NCBI RefSeq assembly: GCF_000296815.2
Contig: NZ_CAIT01000010.1
Location: 372,001-436,000, forward strand
DNA: 64,000 bases
Direction of reading: 5' to 3'
Source of the DNA: Fibrisoma limi BUZ 3
GTDB lineage: Bacteria; Bacteroidota; Bacteroidia; Cytophagales; Spirosomataceae
Of this stretch, positions 52,359-63,170 are shown one piece after another; position 1 is the stretch's first letter, and the number at the start of each line of letters is the position of its first letter. The notes beneath the pieces were generated by a model that was not told the origin of the DNA, did no database searches, and saw nothing but the letters and a program-made list of their open reading frames with translations. Made by a program: the position numbers and the translations under genes.

Positions 52359-55300
52359 ATGATTGATTTTATACAGAACGATACGCTCGGCGGGCAAACA
52401 TCCATGAGTTTACTTGTACACCAGTTATTTAATCTGCAAGTGTCGTCAGCGCCTGATGCAATTGCGGTGCTCGATGATCAACAGCGTATTTCATTTCGTG
52501 AATTGAATCAACGGGCATCCCAACTGGCTGGTTCTTTACTGGAAAGAGGAGTAAAGAAAGAAGATATCGTTGGGGTCTGTCTTAATCAATCGGTCGAAAT
52601 GGTAACGGCAGTCCTGGCTATTCTAAAAGCTGGCTGTGCGTTTGTTCCTATTGATCCATCACATCCTGCCGAGCGAATCTCATTTATTATACAGGATACT
52701 GCTACAAAAATTCTGTTAACAAATTCGACTTATTACCCGGCATTACACCCATACAGCCGCGAGTTTTCTTCGGTTTCAGTTATAAATATAGATTACCAGC
52801 AAACAGATTTTTACAGCAAGGCTCCATCAACACCAGACGTAGAGGTTGGACCCGCTGATCTGGCATATGTTATTTATACATCTGGTTCGACAGGTAAACC
52901 AAAAGGTGTATTGGTCGAACATCGATCCATAGCCAGCTACATTCAGAATAGCATTCAGGCGTATACGTCCAATGAGGCTATTCATAGTACGTATGCGCAC
53001 CTGACGTTGTCTTTTGACGCGTCACTGACGGCTTTATTTGTGCCCCTGGCCACAGGTAAAACAATGGTAATCAATCGAGCCAAAGCGCTCGATGCCTTTG
53101 ATAATGAAGCGTTTGTGAATGGCGCTTCGTACGATTTTCTTAAACTTACTCCCGCCCAGTTGTTTCTGCTCGACAAAGCTAAAGATGAGCAGGCGAAATT
53201 TGCGGCTCGCAAAATTGTGGTGGGTGGAGAAGCGCTTTACCCGCGGCATTATCAGTTCCTGGCCGACAGTGGGGCGGAGGTTGAAATAATTAATGAATAC
53301 GGTCCAACCGAAGCAGCTGTTGGCTGTATTACGTACACATTTGCCGCGTCGGCCAACGTACCGGTTTTCCAGAATGGTCTGTTGATTGGCAAGCCGATGC
53401 CCAATGTATCTATTTACATTTTGGACGAAAACCAACAACTGGTTGCCGTCGGCGAACGGGGTGAAATTTATATCGGTGGTGTGCAGGTAGCCCGGGGGTA
53501 CCTGAATCGCGACGACTTGACGCGCGAGCGGTTCCTACCCGATCCGTTTTCAGGTCAGCCGGGTGCCAGAATGTATAAATCAGGTGATGCAGGACGCCGG
53601 CATCCTGACGGCAACATCGAGTACCTCGGTCGGATCGATGAACAGGTAAAAATTCAGGGGTACCGAATTGAACTGGGTGAGATAGAAAACGTACTGCTTC
53701 AGCATCCCGATATAGTTCAGTGCGCCGTAAGCGTAGTCGACAACGAGATGCTGGAAAAACGGCTGGCTGCCTACTACGTGGGTCGCACGGCCGATCTGGA
53801 ACGGAGCGATCTGGTTAAGTTTTTAAGCAGTCGGCTACCGGCTTATATGGTTCCGGCGTTGTGGACAAAGCTTGATAGCCTGCCCCTGTCCGTCAACGGA
53901 AAAGTGAATCGGCAACTGTTGCCAAAACCCGAATCGAAACGGTCGGCGCTCAATACGCCTTACCTGGCGCCGGTTACTGCTACCGAGAAAAAAATTGCCA
54001 TCATATGGGCTTCGGTGTTGGGCTTCGATAAAGTCGGTCTGACCGATAATTTTTTCGAGCTGGGAGGTACTTCACTGTTGAGCGTGCAATGTGTAGCGCT
54101 GATTAAGCAGGAGTGCCGCGTTGATATTTCGGCTACCAAACTATTTCAATATCCTACAATAAAAGCGTTGGGCGCGTTTCTTGATCAGGCAAAAGGAAGC
54201 AAAAAGTCGAAGAAATCAGCCCGGCCAAGTACCCGCCAGGTAAATCGGGATGTTGCCGTAATTGGCATGGCCGGACGATTCCCGGGAGCCAACACCATCG
54301 ACGAGTTGTGGGCAGTGCTTAGTCAGGGAAAAGAGACCGTCCGCTTTTTCGGAGAGTCAGACATTGATCGATCGGTTCCGGCCTCGCTGCGCAACGATCC
54401 TGCCTACGTGGGTGCCCGGGGTGTTCTCGATCAGGCCGATCAGTTCGATGCGGCTTTCTTTGGCATACCGCCCCGGGTAGCCGAATTAATGGACCCGCAG
54501 CAGCGCATTTTTCTGGAGATCGCTTGGGAGGTGCTCGAACAAACGGGCTACCTGCCCGGTCAGTACGATGGAAAAGTGGGCGTCTATGCCGGGTGTGGTA
54601 ATAACACGTACTACATCCATAATGTCCTGCCAAACCGGGAGCTTGTTGGTCGGCTGGGTGATTTTCAGGTGATGTCGCTGAATGAGAAGGATTACATTGC
54701 CTCTCGTACGGCCTACCAACTAAACCTGACGGGACCGGCCGTTAGTGTGTATTCGGCCTGCTCTACCTCGCTGCTGGCCATCACGCAGGCTGTCGACAGC
54801 ATTCGCCTTGGCCATTGCGATCTGGCTCTGGCTGGAGGAGCAAGTGTTACGTCACCCGTAAACAGCGGCCATTTATACCAGGAAGGCGCTATGATGAGCC
54901 GCGACGGCCATACCCGTTCGTTCGATGCGGCAGGGACTGGTACAGTCTTCAGCGACGGTGCCGGGGTAGTGTTACTGAAAAGTGCCGAAGCCGCCCGGCG
55001 CGATGGTGATCGTATCTTTGCCATTATCAAGGGGGTAGGGGTTAACAACGATGGAGGAGGTAAAGGAAGCTTTCTGGCCCCCAATGCCGAAGGGCAGGCT
55101 GGCGCGATCCGAAACGCAATGGAAGACGCAGCCGTCGCTCCTGCTTCGGTTCAGTACGTCGAAGCGCACGGAACAGCTACCCCTCTGGGTGATCCGATTG
55201 AAATAGAGGGACTGAAACTGGCTTTTGGTCCCCAGACCGAATCACAATACTGCGCTCTGGGTTCGATTAAGAGCAACATTGGCCACCTCACGCAGGCAGC

Positions 55301-58300
55301 GGGTGTGGCGGGTTTTATTAAAGCTACCCTTGCGCTGTATTACCGGCAAATTCCACCTTCATTGGGGTACGACAAGCCTAATCCGGCTATTGATTTCGCC
55401 GATAGTCCATTCTATGTCAATACCAAACTAACCGAATGGGAGTCCACCTCGGTACGTCGGGCGGGGGTTAGTTCGTTCGGCGTTGGTGGTACAAACGTGC
55501 ATGTCGTGCTGGAAGAAGCCGCGAGCACGATCCCTGAATCAGGTCCTGGACGGCCTTTTGAATTGATAACCTGGTCGGCCCGGTCCGCAGCGAGCCAGGA
55601 CGCGTATGCCTACGTACTGGCCGACCACCTAGGGGGGCAAATGCAACATCAACTGGCCGACGTTGCCTACACGCTCCAGACCACCCGCCCCGACTTTACA
55701 TACCGCCGGTTTGTGATAGCCGCTACCTCCAGCGAACTGATCGATGCGTTGCTGGCTGATAATTCGTCGGTTATGCAGGCCAAGCGTCTGGAAGAAACGC
55801 CTGATGAGGTCGTATTTATGTTTCCCGGGCAGGGGTCGCAGTACCTTACTATGGGCCGGGAACTCTACCTGAACGAACGGACGTATCGCCAGGCGGTTGA
55901 TGAGTGCGCGAAGTTGCTGGAAGCGTATCTGGAGACAGACATACGTGAGGTCCTATTTCCGAAAGAGAACAACCCCGCGGCTGAAGAACGGCTGAAAAAT
56001 ACGCGCTATACGCAACCGGCTCTGTTTGTGACCGAATACGCTTTGGCGCGTCTTTGGGAAAGTTGGGGTGTTCGGCCGTCGATTTACTGCGGGCACAGCA
56101 TTGGCGAGTTCGTCGCAGCTCATCTGGCGGGTGTTTTTACGCTGGCCGATGCACTCCGATTGATTGCAACCCGTGGTCGGCTGGTGAGTCAGTTACCTCG
56201 GGGCAGTATGTTGTCGGTCCGGAAGGAAGCCGAACAGGTGAAGGCCATCATGCCAGCTAGTTTGAGCATGGCGGCAATCAACAGTCCTTCTTTGTGCGTC
56301 GTGGCAGGGCGGGATGAAGACGTAGCTACCTTCGCGATGCAGTTAGATAAACTGGAAATTCCTAATCAGGTGCTGCAAACCAGCCACGCGTTCCATTCCG
56401 ATATGATGGAGCCTATTGTGAGCGAGTTTGCCGACATCGTGAGGCAGATACCACTGAGTCAGCCACAAACCCCGATTGTATCGACCGTTACGGGTACGTG
56501 GTTAACCAGCGCAGAGGCTACTGACCCGGCCTACTGGGCCAATCATCTGCGCGTAACGGTTCGGTTCTCGGATGCCCTTCACACCCTGATGCAGCGGAAA
56601 CCAGTGCTGCTGGAAGTGGGACCTGGTCATGTCACGACCGTGCTGGCCCGGCAGCAGGCAGGTGCCCGGCAGGATTACGTACTAACCAGCCTCGAACCGC
56701 GCCGGGCCTATACGAGTGAATACCAGTCGATCCTGAAAGCGCTTGGACAGCTATGGCTTCACGGTATAGAGCCGGATTGGAAAGCGTTTTACGCCGACCA
56801 GAACCGGAACAGACTTAGGTTGCCAACCTACGCGTTTGACCGAAAGCGTTGCTGGGTCGATCCCTTACCCGTTGCTTCGCCACCGATACCGGAGCCGATT
56901 ATTTCAGTCAAAACACAAGAAACAAAATTAATTGAGTCAAGCTATACCTATCCACCCCAGCAACCCATGAGAAAAGATGTACTCATCACGAAGGTAAAGG
57001 AGATCCTGGAAAACGCGTCAGGCATTGAGCTCGACGGTGTTACGCCCGATATGAGTTTTCTGGAAATTGGGTTTGATTCACTGCTGCTGACCCAGATTGC
57101 GATCACACTCAAAAAGGAATTTAAGCTGCCGATTACGTTCCGGCAACTTAACGGCGAGTATGCTACCCTACACCTACTGACCGATTATCTGGATCGCCAA
57201 CTGCCGGCTGATGCCTACGCACCCCAGCCTACCACGCAGCCGGTGCAGCCGGCTCTTGCCCCCGTAGCGGTTAATGCGCCCGTTGCTGCGCCGGTTATGC
57301 CCACGGCGCCCCCTGTTATGCTTCCTGACGGTAACGATTCGGCACTGGGGCTGATTGCTCAGCAACTTCAGATTCTGGCCAGGCAGGTGGCGCTCCTGCA
57401 GGGGGGGCAACCGGCGATGCCAGTTCCTGTACCAGCCGCTCCGGTTCCGGCACCAGTTCCTGTCGTACAATCGGCGAAAAAGCCGGAGATAACTGCGGTC
57501 AAAAATGGCAGCGGGTTAACCCCCGAAGAAGTTGCCGAACTGAAAAAGCCATTTGGCGCTACGGCCCGGATCGAGCGGCAGGCTACCGAACTGACCACCC
57601 GACAACAAACATTTCTACAGGAGCTCATTGATACGTACACCCAGAAAACCGCAGGTAGCAAGGCGTTCACGCAGGAGCATCGGGCGCACATGGCAGACCC
57701 CCGGGTTGTATCGGGCTTCAAACCGCTGACCAAAGAAATCGTATATCCGGTTGTTGTCAACAAGTCGAAGGGCAGCCGCCTGTGGGACGTTGACGGTAAT
57801 GAATATATTGACGCCCTGAATGGCTTTGGCTCCAATATGCTTGGTTACCAGGCCGATGTCATCCGGGAAGCACTTCATCAACAGATTGAAAATGGCTTTG
57901 AGGTTGGACCGCAGCACGAACTGGCCGGCGACGTATGTAAGCTCGTTTGCGAGTTTACGGGCTTCGATCGCACTGCACTCTGCAATACCGGCTCCGAGGC
58001 TGTGCTGGGGGCCATGCGAATCGCCCGTACCGTAACGGGTCGGTCGCTGATCGTTGCCTTTTCGGGCTCGTACCACGGCATCGTCGACGAAGTGATCGTT
58101 CGCGGCACCAGGCAGTTGAAATCGTTCCCGGCCGCTTCAGGTATCATGCCCGAGTCCGTGCAGAACATGCTGATTCTGGACTACGGTACGCCCGAGAGCC
58201 TGGCCATCATCAAAGAGCGGGCCGACGACATTGCTGCTGTGCTGGTAGAACCCGTACAAAGCCGCCGACCGGAATTTGTACCAATCGATTTCCTGAAGCA

Positions 58301-59099
58301 GGTCAGGACCGTGACGGCCGAAAGTGGTATTGCTCTGATCTTCGACGAGGTAATTTCCGGGTTCAGAATGCACCCTGGCGGAGCGCAGGCCCTGTTCGGT
58401 ATCAAAGCTGACCTGGCCTCCTACGGAAAAGTTGTTGGGGGAGGCTTGTCTATCGGCGTCATATCGGGTAAGAAAGAGTTCATGGACGCGCTGGACGGCG
58501 GGTATTGGCAGTTTGGCGACCCGTCGGTGCCCGAGGTTGGCGTTACATACTTTGCCGGTACGTTTGTCCGCCACCCGTTGGCGCTGGCCGCGGCACAGGC
58601 ATCGCTACGGTACATGAAAGCCAAAGGCCCTGCCCTGCAAAAAGGACTGACCGATAAAGCCGCTTTTCTGGCGGGTATGCTTAACGCGCATTTCACCCGG
58701 TATCAGCTTCCCATGTTCGTCGCCCAGTTCGGGTCGCTCTGGAAGCTGAAATTTACGGAAGAAATACCCTACAGCGAGCTGCTGTTCACGCTGATGCGTC
58801 AGAAAGGTATTCACATACTGGACGGCTTCCCGTGCTTCATGACCGAAGCGCACACGCCCGAAGAAGTTAGCCTGATTGGGCAAACCATGATTGAGAGCGT
58901 CGACGAATTAGTGGAAGCCGGTTTCTTCAAGGCGACACCGCCCACTGAGGAGCCTATTGAACGTCGGCCTTCGCATCATGTCTTTTCGGTGCCCCCGGTG
59001 CTTGGTGCCCGCCTGGGAATGGATAAAAAAGGGAATCCGGCCTGGTTCGTACCAAATCCAGATCAACCTGGTCACTATCTTCAGATTGAATTAAACTAG
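52359..59099 (+). CDS. Hybrid NRPS-PKS: A-PCP-KS-AT-ACP-aminotransferase
   Basis: The protein has 2246 residues. In order: A domain (15-530; YTSGSTGKPKG near 173; pocket code D-A-T-K-V-G-E-V-G-K, close to asparagine codes), PCP (545-615; carrier Ser near 571), KS (633-1060; C801 in SACSTSLL, later His in EAHGTATPLGD and SNIGHLTQ), AT (1165-1470; S1247 in GHSIGEF; HAFHS at ~1343 implies malonyl-CoA), ACP (1545-1615; S1574), a Pro/Ala/Val linker (1615-1710), and a PLP aminotransferase (1780-2200; Lys K2024 in SYGKVVGGG) of the type in mycosubtilin synthetase. The tail NPAWFVPNPDQPG is like linkers that precede C domains. No KR is present, so the beta-keto group goes to the aminotransferase. Confidence 0.93.
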   Translation: MIDFIQNDTLGGQTSMSLLVHQLFNLQVSSAPDAIAVLDDQQRISFRELNQRASQLAGSLLERGVKKEDIVGVCLNQSVEMVTAVLAILKAGCAFVPIDPSHPAERISFIIQDTATKILLTNSTYYPALHPYSREFSSVSVINIDYQQTDFYSKAPSTPDVEVGPADLAYVIYTSGSTGKPKGVLVEHRSIASYIQNSIQAYTSNEAIHSTYAHLTLSFDASLTALFVPLATGKTMVINRAKALDAFDNEAFVNGASYDFLKLTPAQLFLLDKAKDEQAKFAARKIVVGGEALYPRHYQFLADSGAEVEIINEYGPTEAAVGCITYTFAASANVPVFQNGLLIGKPMPNVSIYILDENQQLVAVGERGEIYIGGVQVARGYLNRDDLTRERFLPDPFSGQPGARMYKSGDAGRRHPDGNIEYLGRIDEQVKIQGYRIELGEIENVLLQHPDIVQCAVSVVDNEMLEKRLAAYYVGRTADLERSDLVKFLSSRLPAYMVPALWTKLDSLPLSVNGKVNRQLLPKPESKRSALNTPYLAPVTATEKKIAIIWASVLGFDKVGLTDNFFELGGTSLLSVQCVALIKQECRVDISATKLFQYPTIKALGAFLDQAKGSKKSKKSARPSTRQVNRDVAVIGMAGRFPGANTIDELWAVLSQGKETVRFFGESDIDRSVPASLRNDPAYVGARGVLDQADQFDAAFFGIPPRVAELMDPQQRIFLEIAWEVLEQTGYLPGQYDGKVGVYAGCGNNTYYIHNVLPNRELVGRLGDFQVMSLNEKDYIASRTAYQLNLTGPAVSVYSACSTSLLAITQAVDSIRLGHCDLALAGGASVTSPVNSGHLYQEGAMMSRDGHTRSFDAAGTGTVFSDGAGVVLLKSAEAARRDGDRIFAIIKGVGVNNDGGGKGSFLAPNAEGQAGAIRNAMEDAAVAPASVQYVEAHGTATPLGDPIEIEGLKLAFGPQTESQYCALGSIKSNIGHLTQAAGVAGFIKATLALYYRQIPPSLGYDKPNPAIDFADSPFYVNTKLTEWESTSVRRAGVSSFGVGGTNVHVVLEEAASTIPESGPGRPFELITWSARSAASQDAYAYVLADHLGGQMQHQLADVAYTLQTTRPDFTYRRFVIAATSSELIDALLADNSSVMQAKRLEETPDEVVFMFPGQGSQYLTMGRELYLNERTYRQAVDECAKLLEAYLETDIREVLFPKENNPAAEERLKNTRYTQPALFVTEYALARLWESWGVRPSIYCGHSIGEFVAAHLAGVFTLADALRLIATRGRLVSQLPRGSMLSVRKEAEQVKAIMPASLSMAAINSPSLCVVAGRDEDVATFAMQLDKLEIPNQVLQTSHAFHSDMMEPIVSEFADIVRQIPLSQPQTPIVSTVTGTWLTSAEATDPAYWANHLRVTVRFSDALHTLMQRKPVLLEVGPGHVTTVLARQQAGARQDYVLTSLEPRRAYTSEYQSILKALGQLWLHGIEPDWKAFYADQNRNRLRLPTYAFDRKRCWVDPLPVASPPIPEPIISVKTQETKLIESSYTYPPQQPMRKDVLITKVKEILENASGIELDGVTPDMSFLEIGFDSLLLTQIAITLKKEFKLPITFRQLNGEYATLHLLTDYLDRQLPADAYAPQPTTQPVQPALAPVAVNAPVAAPVMPTAPPVMLPDGNDSALGLIAQQLQILARQVALLQGGQPAMPVPVPAAPVPAPVPVVQSAKKPEITAVKNGSGLTPEEVAELKKPFGATARIERQATELTTRQQTFLQELIDTYTQKTAGSKAFTQEHRAHMADPRVVSGFKPLTKEIVYPVVVNKSKGSRLWDVDGNEYIDALNGFGSNMLGYQADVIREALHQQIENGFEVGPQHELAGDVCKLVCEFTGFDRTALCNTGSEAVLGAMRIARTVTGRSLIVAFSGSYHGIVDEVIVRGTRQLKSFPAASGIMPESVQNMLILDYGTPESLAIIKERADDIAAVLVEPVQSRRPEFVPIDFLKQVRTVTAESGIALIFDEVISGFRMHPGGAQALFGIKADLASYGKVVGGGLSIGVISGKKEFMDALDGGYWQFGDPSVPEVGVTYFAGTFVRHPLALAAAQASLRYMKAKGPALQKGLTDKAAFLAGMLNAHFTRYQLPMFVAQFGSLWKLKFTEEIPYSELLFTLMRQKGIHILDGFPCFMTEAHTPEEVSLIGQTMIESVDELVEAGFFKATPPTEEPIERRPSHHVFSVPPVLGARLGMDKKGNPAWFVPNPDQPGHYLQIELN

Positions 59100-59105
59100 T
59101 TGGGA

Positions 59106-62100
59106 ATGATTGCTAACTCTACCGCCTTAGAATTTGTAGCTGTTGATTTCGATCCTTTTGCAGGACCTGAAATTGTTCGGGTAGCACCATCCACCCAACC
59201 GCAGGTTGAAATCTGGACATCCTGTCTTGTCGGTGGCGACGACGCCAACCGGGCTTTCAATGAGTCGATTACGCTTCGGCTTAAGGGTGTTTTCGATCGG
59301 TCGGCAATGGAACAGGCTTTTTCGATGCTCATCCAGCGGCACGAAGCCTTGCGTTCCGGGTTCAGTGCCGACGGCCGGTACGTGTGCGTGTACAACGAGC
59401 TACCCGTACCGCTGTATTATCAGGACCTCAGCCAGCGGTCGGCATCTGAGCAGGAGCGGCTACTGGCCGACTACGTAAAAGGTGATGCACTGCACCTGTT
59501 CAACCTGAAGCAGGGGCCGCTCATCAAAGCTGGTCTCTTTCGGTTAGCACCTACCGAACATTGTCTCGTGTTGACGGCCCATCACATTGTATGCGACGGC
59601 TGGTCGATCGGGGTAATTTTGCAGGATATCAGCGCGCTCTATTCGGCGTTTGCGCAGAACCGTACGCCCGTGCTGAATCACGCACCTGACTTCAGTCAGT
59701 ATGCTGAGGAGCAACTCCGATTTACGGAAAGCAACGAATACACCGAGATTGAGAAATTCTGGCTCGATCAATACAAAGGCAACGTACCGGTTCTGAAACT
59801 ACCGACCGATTTTGAAAGACCGGCGTTACGTAGTTTCAAAGGCCGTCGGCAGGACTATGATCTGGATAATGAACTGGTAGCCTCCCTTAAAAAAACAGGG
59901 CAGAAAGCTGGCTGTAGCTTTGTTGTTACGCTGATGGCTGCCTTTGAAGTGCTGCTGCACCGACTAACGGGGCAGGATGACATCATCATTGGCTTACCAA
60001 CGGCCGGGCAGGCGGTTACCGACAACTATGGGCTGGTGGGTCACTGCGTGAACCTGCTGCCGCTGAGAAGCCGCCCAAACCTGACGCTTAGCTTCCATGA
60101 TTACCTGCAACAACGCCGGGAGGCCTTCTACGACGCCTATGAGCATCAGCAACTGACGTTCGGCAGTTTACTTCGAAAGCTGAAATTGCCGCGCGATGCC
60201 TCCCGGGTGCCCATGGTACCTGTTACGTTTAACATCGACCTGGGCCTTGATGATGCCGTAGAATTTTACGGGCTTGATTACCAGTTGATCAGTAACCCGC
60301 GCGAATACGAAACGTTTGACCTTTTTGTCAACGCTACGGATTCTAAACGGGCCTTGACGCTGGAATGGTCGTTCAATACGCAATTGTTCAGGAATGAGAC
60401 AATTGACCGTATGATGGCCGAGTTTAACCACCTGCTGCAAGCCGTTGTAGCAAATCCGTCAACTCCGCTCAGTACTGTTTTGTCTACGGGTACGCATCAG
60501 CCCGCCCGGTCAGTTAGCAGTCAACCGGTAATTGAAACGGTCGATATTCGTAGCGATGAGACGTTGCATCAGCTCATTGCGCAAACAGCAATTACTCATC
60601 CCGACAAACCGGCGTTGGTATTCAATGGGAAGGCCGTCAGCTACCGCGAACTGAACGAAACCGCTAACCGGGTAGCGCACTTCCTGATCCAGAAAGGGGT
60701 GAAACCTGGTGATATTGTTGGCGTAGCGTTAGAGCGGTCGTCTGACCTGCTTATTACGTTGCTGGCTATCCTGAAGTCAGGTGCCGCTTACTTGCCGCTT
60801 GACCCGGAGTATCCGCACGATCGAATTACGTTCATGCTTTCTGATGCAGCCTCCCGGCACTTCATTACGTCGAAGAAGTACCGTGGAGCAATCAGAAGTC
60901 AGGCAACCGAATTGTTGATTGAGTCAGCCATTGACGCATCAGCATCCTATCCGGCTGATGAACCAAAGGTAGCCGTTGGGGGCGATGATCTGGCGTACAT
61001 CATTTATACATCGGGCTCGACCGGAAAGCCAAAAGGAGTACTGATCCGGCATTTCGGCCTGATTAACGTGCTCAGAAGCATCCTTACCGAACCCGGTGTT
61101 CAGTCAGATGATCGCTGGTTGGCCGTATCAACCATTTCGTTTGATATGTCGGTGCCCGAGTTATTTGTGCCTTTGCTGGCGGGTGCAACGGTCGTGTTGA
61201 CGGGAACCGAAATCACTAAGGATGGCCGGGCGTTACTTCATGCCGTCAACCAGTACGGAGTTACAATCATGCAGGCCACGCCAACCACCTGGAAGATGAT
61301 GCTGGCTTCTGGCTGGGAGGAGACCGTGCCCGTTAAGGTTATTAGCGCCGGGGAGCCGCTGTCGAAAGACCTGGCTCAGAAACTGCTTCAGAAATGCGAC
61401 TCGCTCTGGAATCTGTATGGCCCAACAGAAACCACAATTTATGCTACAATAAAGCAAGTGCAGGCAACGGATCCGGTTATTACCATTGGTCATCCGATAC
61501 AGAATTACCAGATTTTTATTCTGAACGAAGATCAGCAGCTTGTACCGCAGGGCACTGTTGGCGAACTATACATCGGCGGCCACGGCGTAGCAAAGGGGTA
61601 TCTGAACCGGCCGGAACTAACGACGGAAAAGTTTATTAACAGTCCAATCGATTCGTACAAAGGGACTTTATACCGTACCGGCGATCTGGGCTTCATCACA
61701 AACGAAGGGGAAGTTCAGTGCCTGGGGCGCACAGATTATCAGATCAAGATCCGGGGCTATCGCATCGAAGCGGGTGAGATTGAACGGATAATAACGGCCC
61801 AGCCGGGCGTAAAAGAGGCCGTTGTGATTGCCCGCGAAGATCGCCCCAACGACCAGCGTTTGACGGCGTACGCGATTATGCAGCATTTGCTGCCGGATAG
61901 TGCTTTCAATCAGGAAGTAGCAAAGTGGAAACAGGCGTTGCGGGCTGAACTGCCGAGCTTCATGATTCCCGTCGATTACGTGCAGATGACTGCTCTGCCC
62001 ATGACGCTCAACGGGAAGATAGACCGCAAGGCGCTTCCCCGGCCTAATGCCCAGGCGCATACTGATGAAGAACCTGCCAAAACAGCGGTTACTGAGCTTG

Positions 62101-63137
62101 AAAAGCTAATTACAACCATCTGGACCGAAGAAATCGGTATCAAAGACATTGGCGTTACCGACGACTTTTTTGAATTGGGTGGCCACTCGCTAACCGCAGT
62201 ACACGTGATGACCAGGCTTGAAGAAGTCACGGGCAAACGACTGCCTCTATCGACGTTGTTTGAACACCCTACGATCCGACAACTGGCGTCAATATTGGAA
62301 AGCGACAAAAAGGCAACCACCTGGAAGTCGCTGGTACCAATTAAGCCGACAGGCAGCAAAATGCCGGTGTATCTTATCCACGGCGGAGGGTTGCACGTAT
62401 TGAATTTCAATTCGTTTGCTATGCACATGGACCCGGAGCAGCCGGTGTTTGGTTTGCAGGCGTTTGGTTTGCACGACGGTGACGAGCCCCTGGATAGCAT
62501 GGAAGCTATTGCGGCCTTCTACGTAAGTGAAATCATGGCTCAGAACCCAACAGGGCCGTATGCCATTGTTGGTTACTCGTTTGGTGGATACATTGCCGTT
62601 GAAATGGCGAGGCAGCTAAAGCGGATGGGTAAGGAGGTGAAGTTGCTTGGTATGATGGATACCGATGCGCAATCGAGCCCCTACCAGTTGTTCGAAAGCC
62701 GGACGTTGAAGCAAAAGCTTATGCGTCAGGTGGTTAAAAGTAAGTCGATTTTTAAATCACTACTTGGGCAACCCTGGCAGACGTTTACGTACCAATGGCA
62801 GTACTTCCAGCAGTTGTTAAAATCCTGGTCAGAACCCGTGTCGCCAATTGCAGAAGTCCCGTCGGAACACCTGGCGCAGAATCTAAGGAGAATCAATGAA
62901 AAGCACGAAACTGCTTACAAGAATTACACCATGAAGCCCTACGAAGGTAAGATTCACCTCTTCAAGGCGGAGATTGGCCCGTATTTCGGAAAGGCATTCG
63001 AATACCTCGGCTGGGAGAAGTTTGCCATGAAAGGTGTTGAACTTTATCATGTATCGGGCAATCACCTGACGATGTTACTCCCCCCATACGATAAGGGGTT
63101 TGCCCGTACGTTACAGGACGCGCTGAATAAATGCTGA
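59106..63137 (+). CDS. NRPS: C-A-PCP-TE
   Basis: The protein has 1343 residues from ATG 59106; a TTG directly after the upstream stop is also possible. The condensation domain (30-460) has the catalytic HHIVCDG at 159-165. The A domain (480-985; YTSGSTGKPKG near 635) has pocket residues D-M-P-Q-I-A-L-I-Y-K, which do not match a code known to me. The PCP has its Ser near 1027 (LGGHSL). The type I thioesterase (1080-1340) has IHGGG near the start, nucleophile near 1157 in GYSFGG, and the His near 1317 in SGNHLTML. It accepts the diamino acyl chain from the first protein, adds one amino acid and releases the product. It starts 6 nt after the upstream stop. Confidence 0.93.
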   Translation: MIANSTALEFVAVDFDPFAGPEIVRVAPSTQPQVEIWTSCLVGGDDANRAFNESITLRLKGVFDRSAMEQAFSMLIQRHEALRSGFSADGRYVCVYNELPVPLYYQDLSQRSASEQERLLADYVKGDALHLFNLKQGPLIKAGLFRLAPTEHCLVLTAHHIVCDGWSIGVILQDISALYSAFAQNRTPVLNHAPDFSQYAEEQLRFTESNEYTEIEKFWLDQYKGNVPVLKLPTDFERPALRSFKGRRQDYDLDNELVASLKKTGQKAGCSFVVTLMAAFEVLLHRLTGQDDIIIGLPTAGQAVTDNYGLVGHCVNLLPLRSRPNLTLSFHDYLQQRREAFYDAYEHQQLTFGSLLRKLKLPRDASRVPMVPVTFNIDLGLDDAVEFYGLDYQLISNPREYETFDLFVNATDSKRALTLEWSFNTQLFRNETIDRMMAEFNHLLQAVVANPSTPLSTVLSTGTHQPARSVSSQPVIETVDIRSDETLHQLIAQTAITHPDKPALVFNGKAVSYRELNETANRVAHFLIQKGVKPGDIVGVALERSSDLLITLLAILKSGAAYLPLDPEYPHDRITFMLSDAASRHFITSKKYRGAIRSQATELLIESAIDASASYPADEPKVAVGGDDLAYIIYTSGSTGKPKGVLIRHFGLINVLRSILTEPGVQSDDRWLAVSTISFDMSVPELFVPLLAGATVVLTGTEITKDGRALLHAVNQYGVTIMQATPTTWKMMLASGWEETVPVKVISAGEPLSKDLAQKLLQKCDSLWNLYGPTETTIYATIKQVQATDPVITIGHPIQNYQIFILNEDQQLVPQGTVGELYIGGHGVAKGYLNRPELTTEKFINSPIDSYKGTLYRTGDLGFITNEGEVQCLGRTDYQIKIRGYRIEAGEIERIITAQPGVKEAVVIAREDRPNDQRLTAYAIMQHLLPDSAFNQEVAKWKQALRAELPSFMIPVDYVQMTALPMTLNGKIDRKALPRPNAQAHTDEEPAKTAVTELEKLITTIWTEEIGIKDIGVTDDFFELGGHSLTAVHVMTRLEEVTGKRLPLSTLFEHPTIRQLASILESDKKATTWKSLVPIKPTGSKMPVYLIHGGGLHVLNFNSFAMHMDPEQPVFGLQAFGLHDGDEPLDSMEAIAAFYVSEIMAQNPTGPYAIVGYSFGGYIAVEMARQLKRMGKEVKLLGMMDTDAQSSPYQLFESRTLKQKLMRQVVKSKSIFKSLLGQPWQTFTYQWQYFQQLLKSWSEPVSPIAEVPSEHLAQNLRRINEKHETAYKNYTMKPYEGKIHLFKAEIGPYFGKAFEYLGWEKFAMKGVELYHVSGNHLTMLLPPYDKGFARTLQDALNKC

Positions 63138-63170
63138 TGACTGAGCAGATCGTTGTAGCTTAGCCATTGT

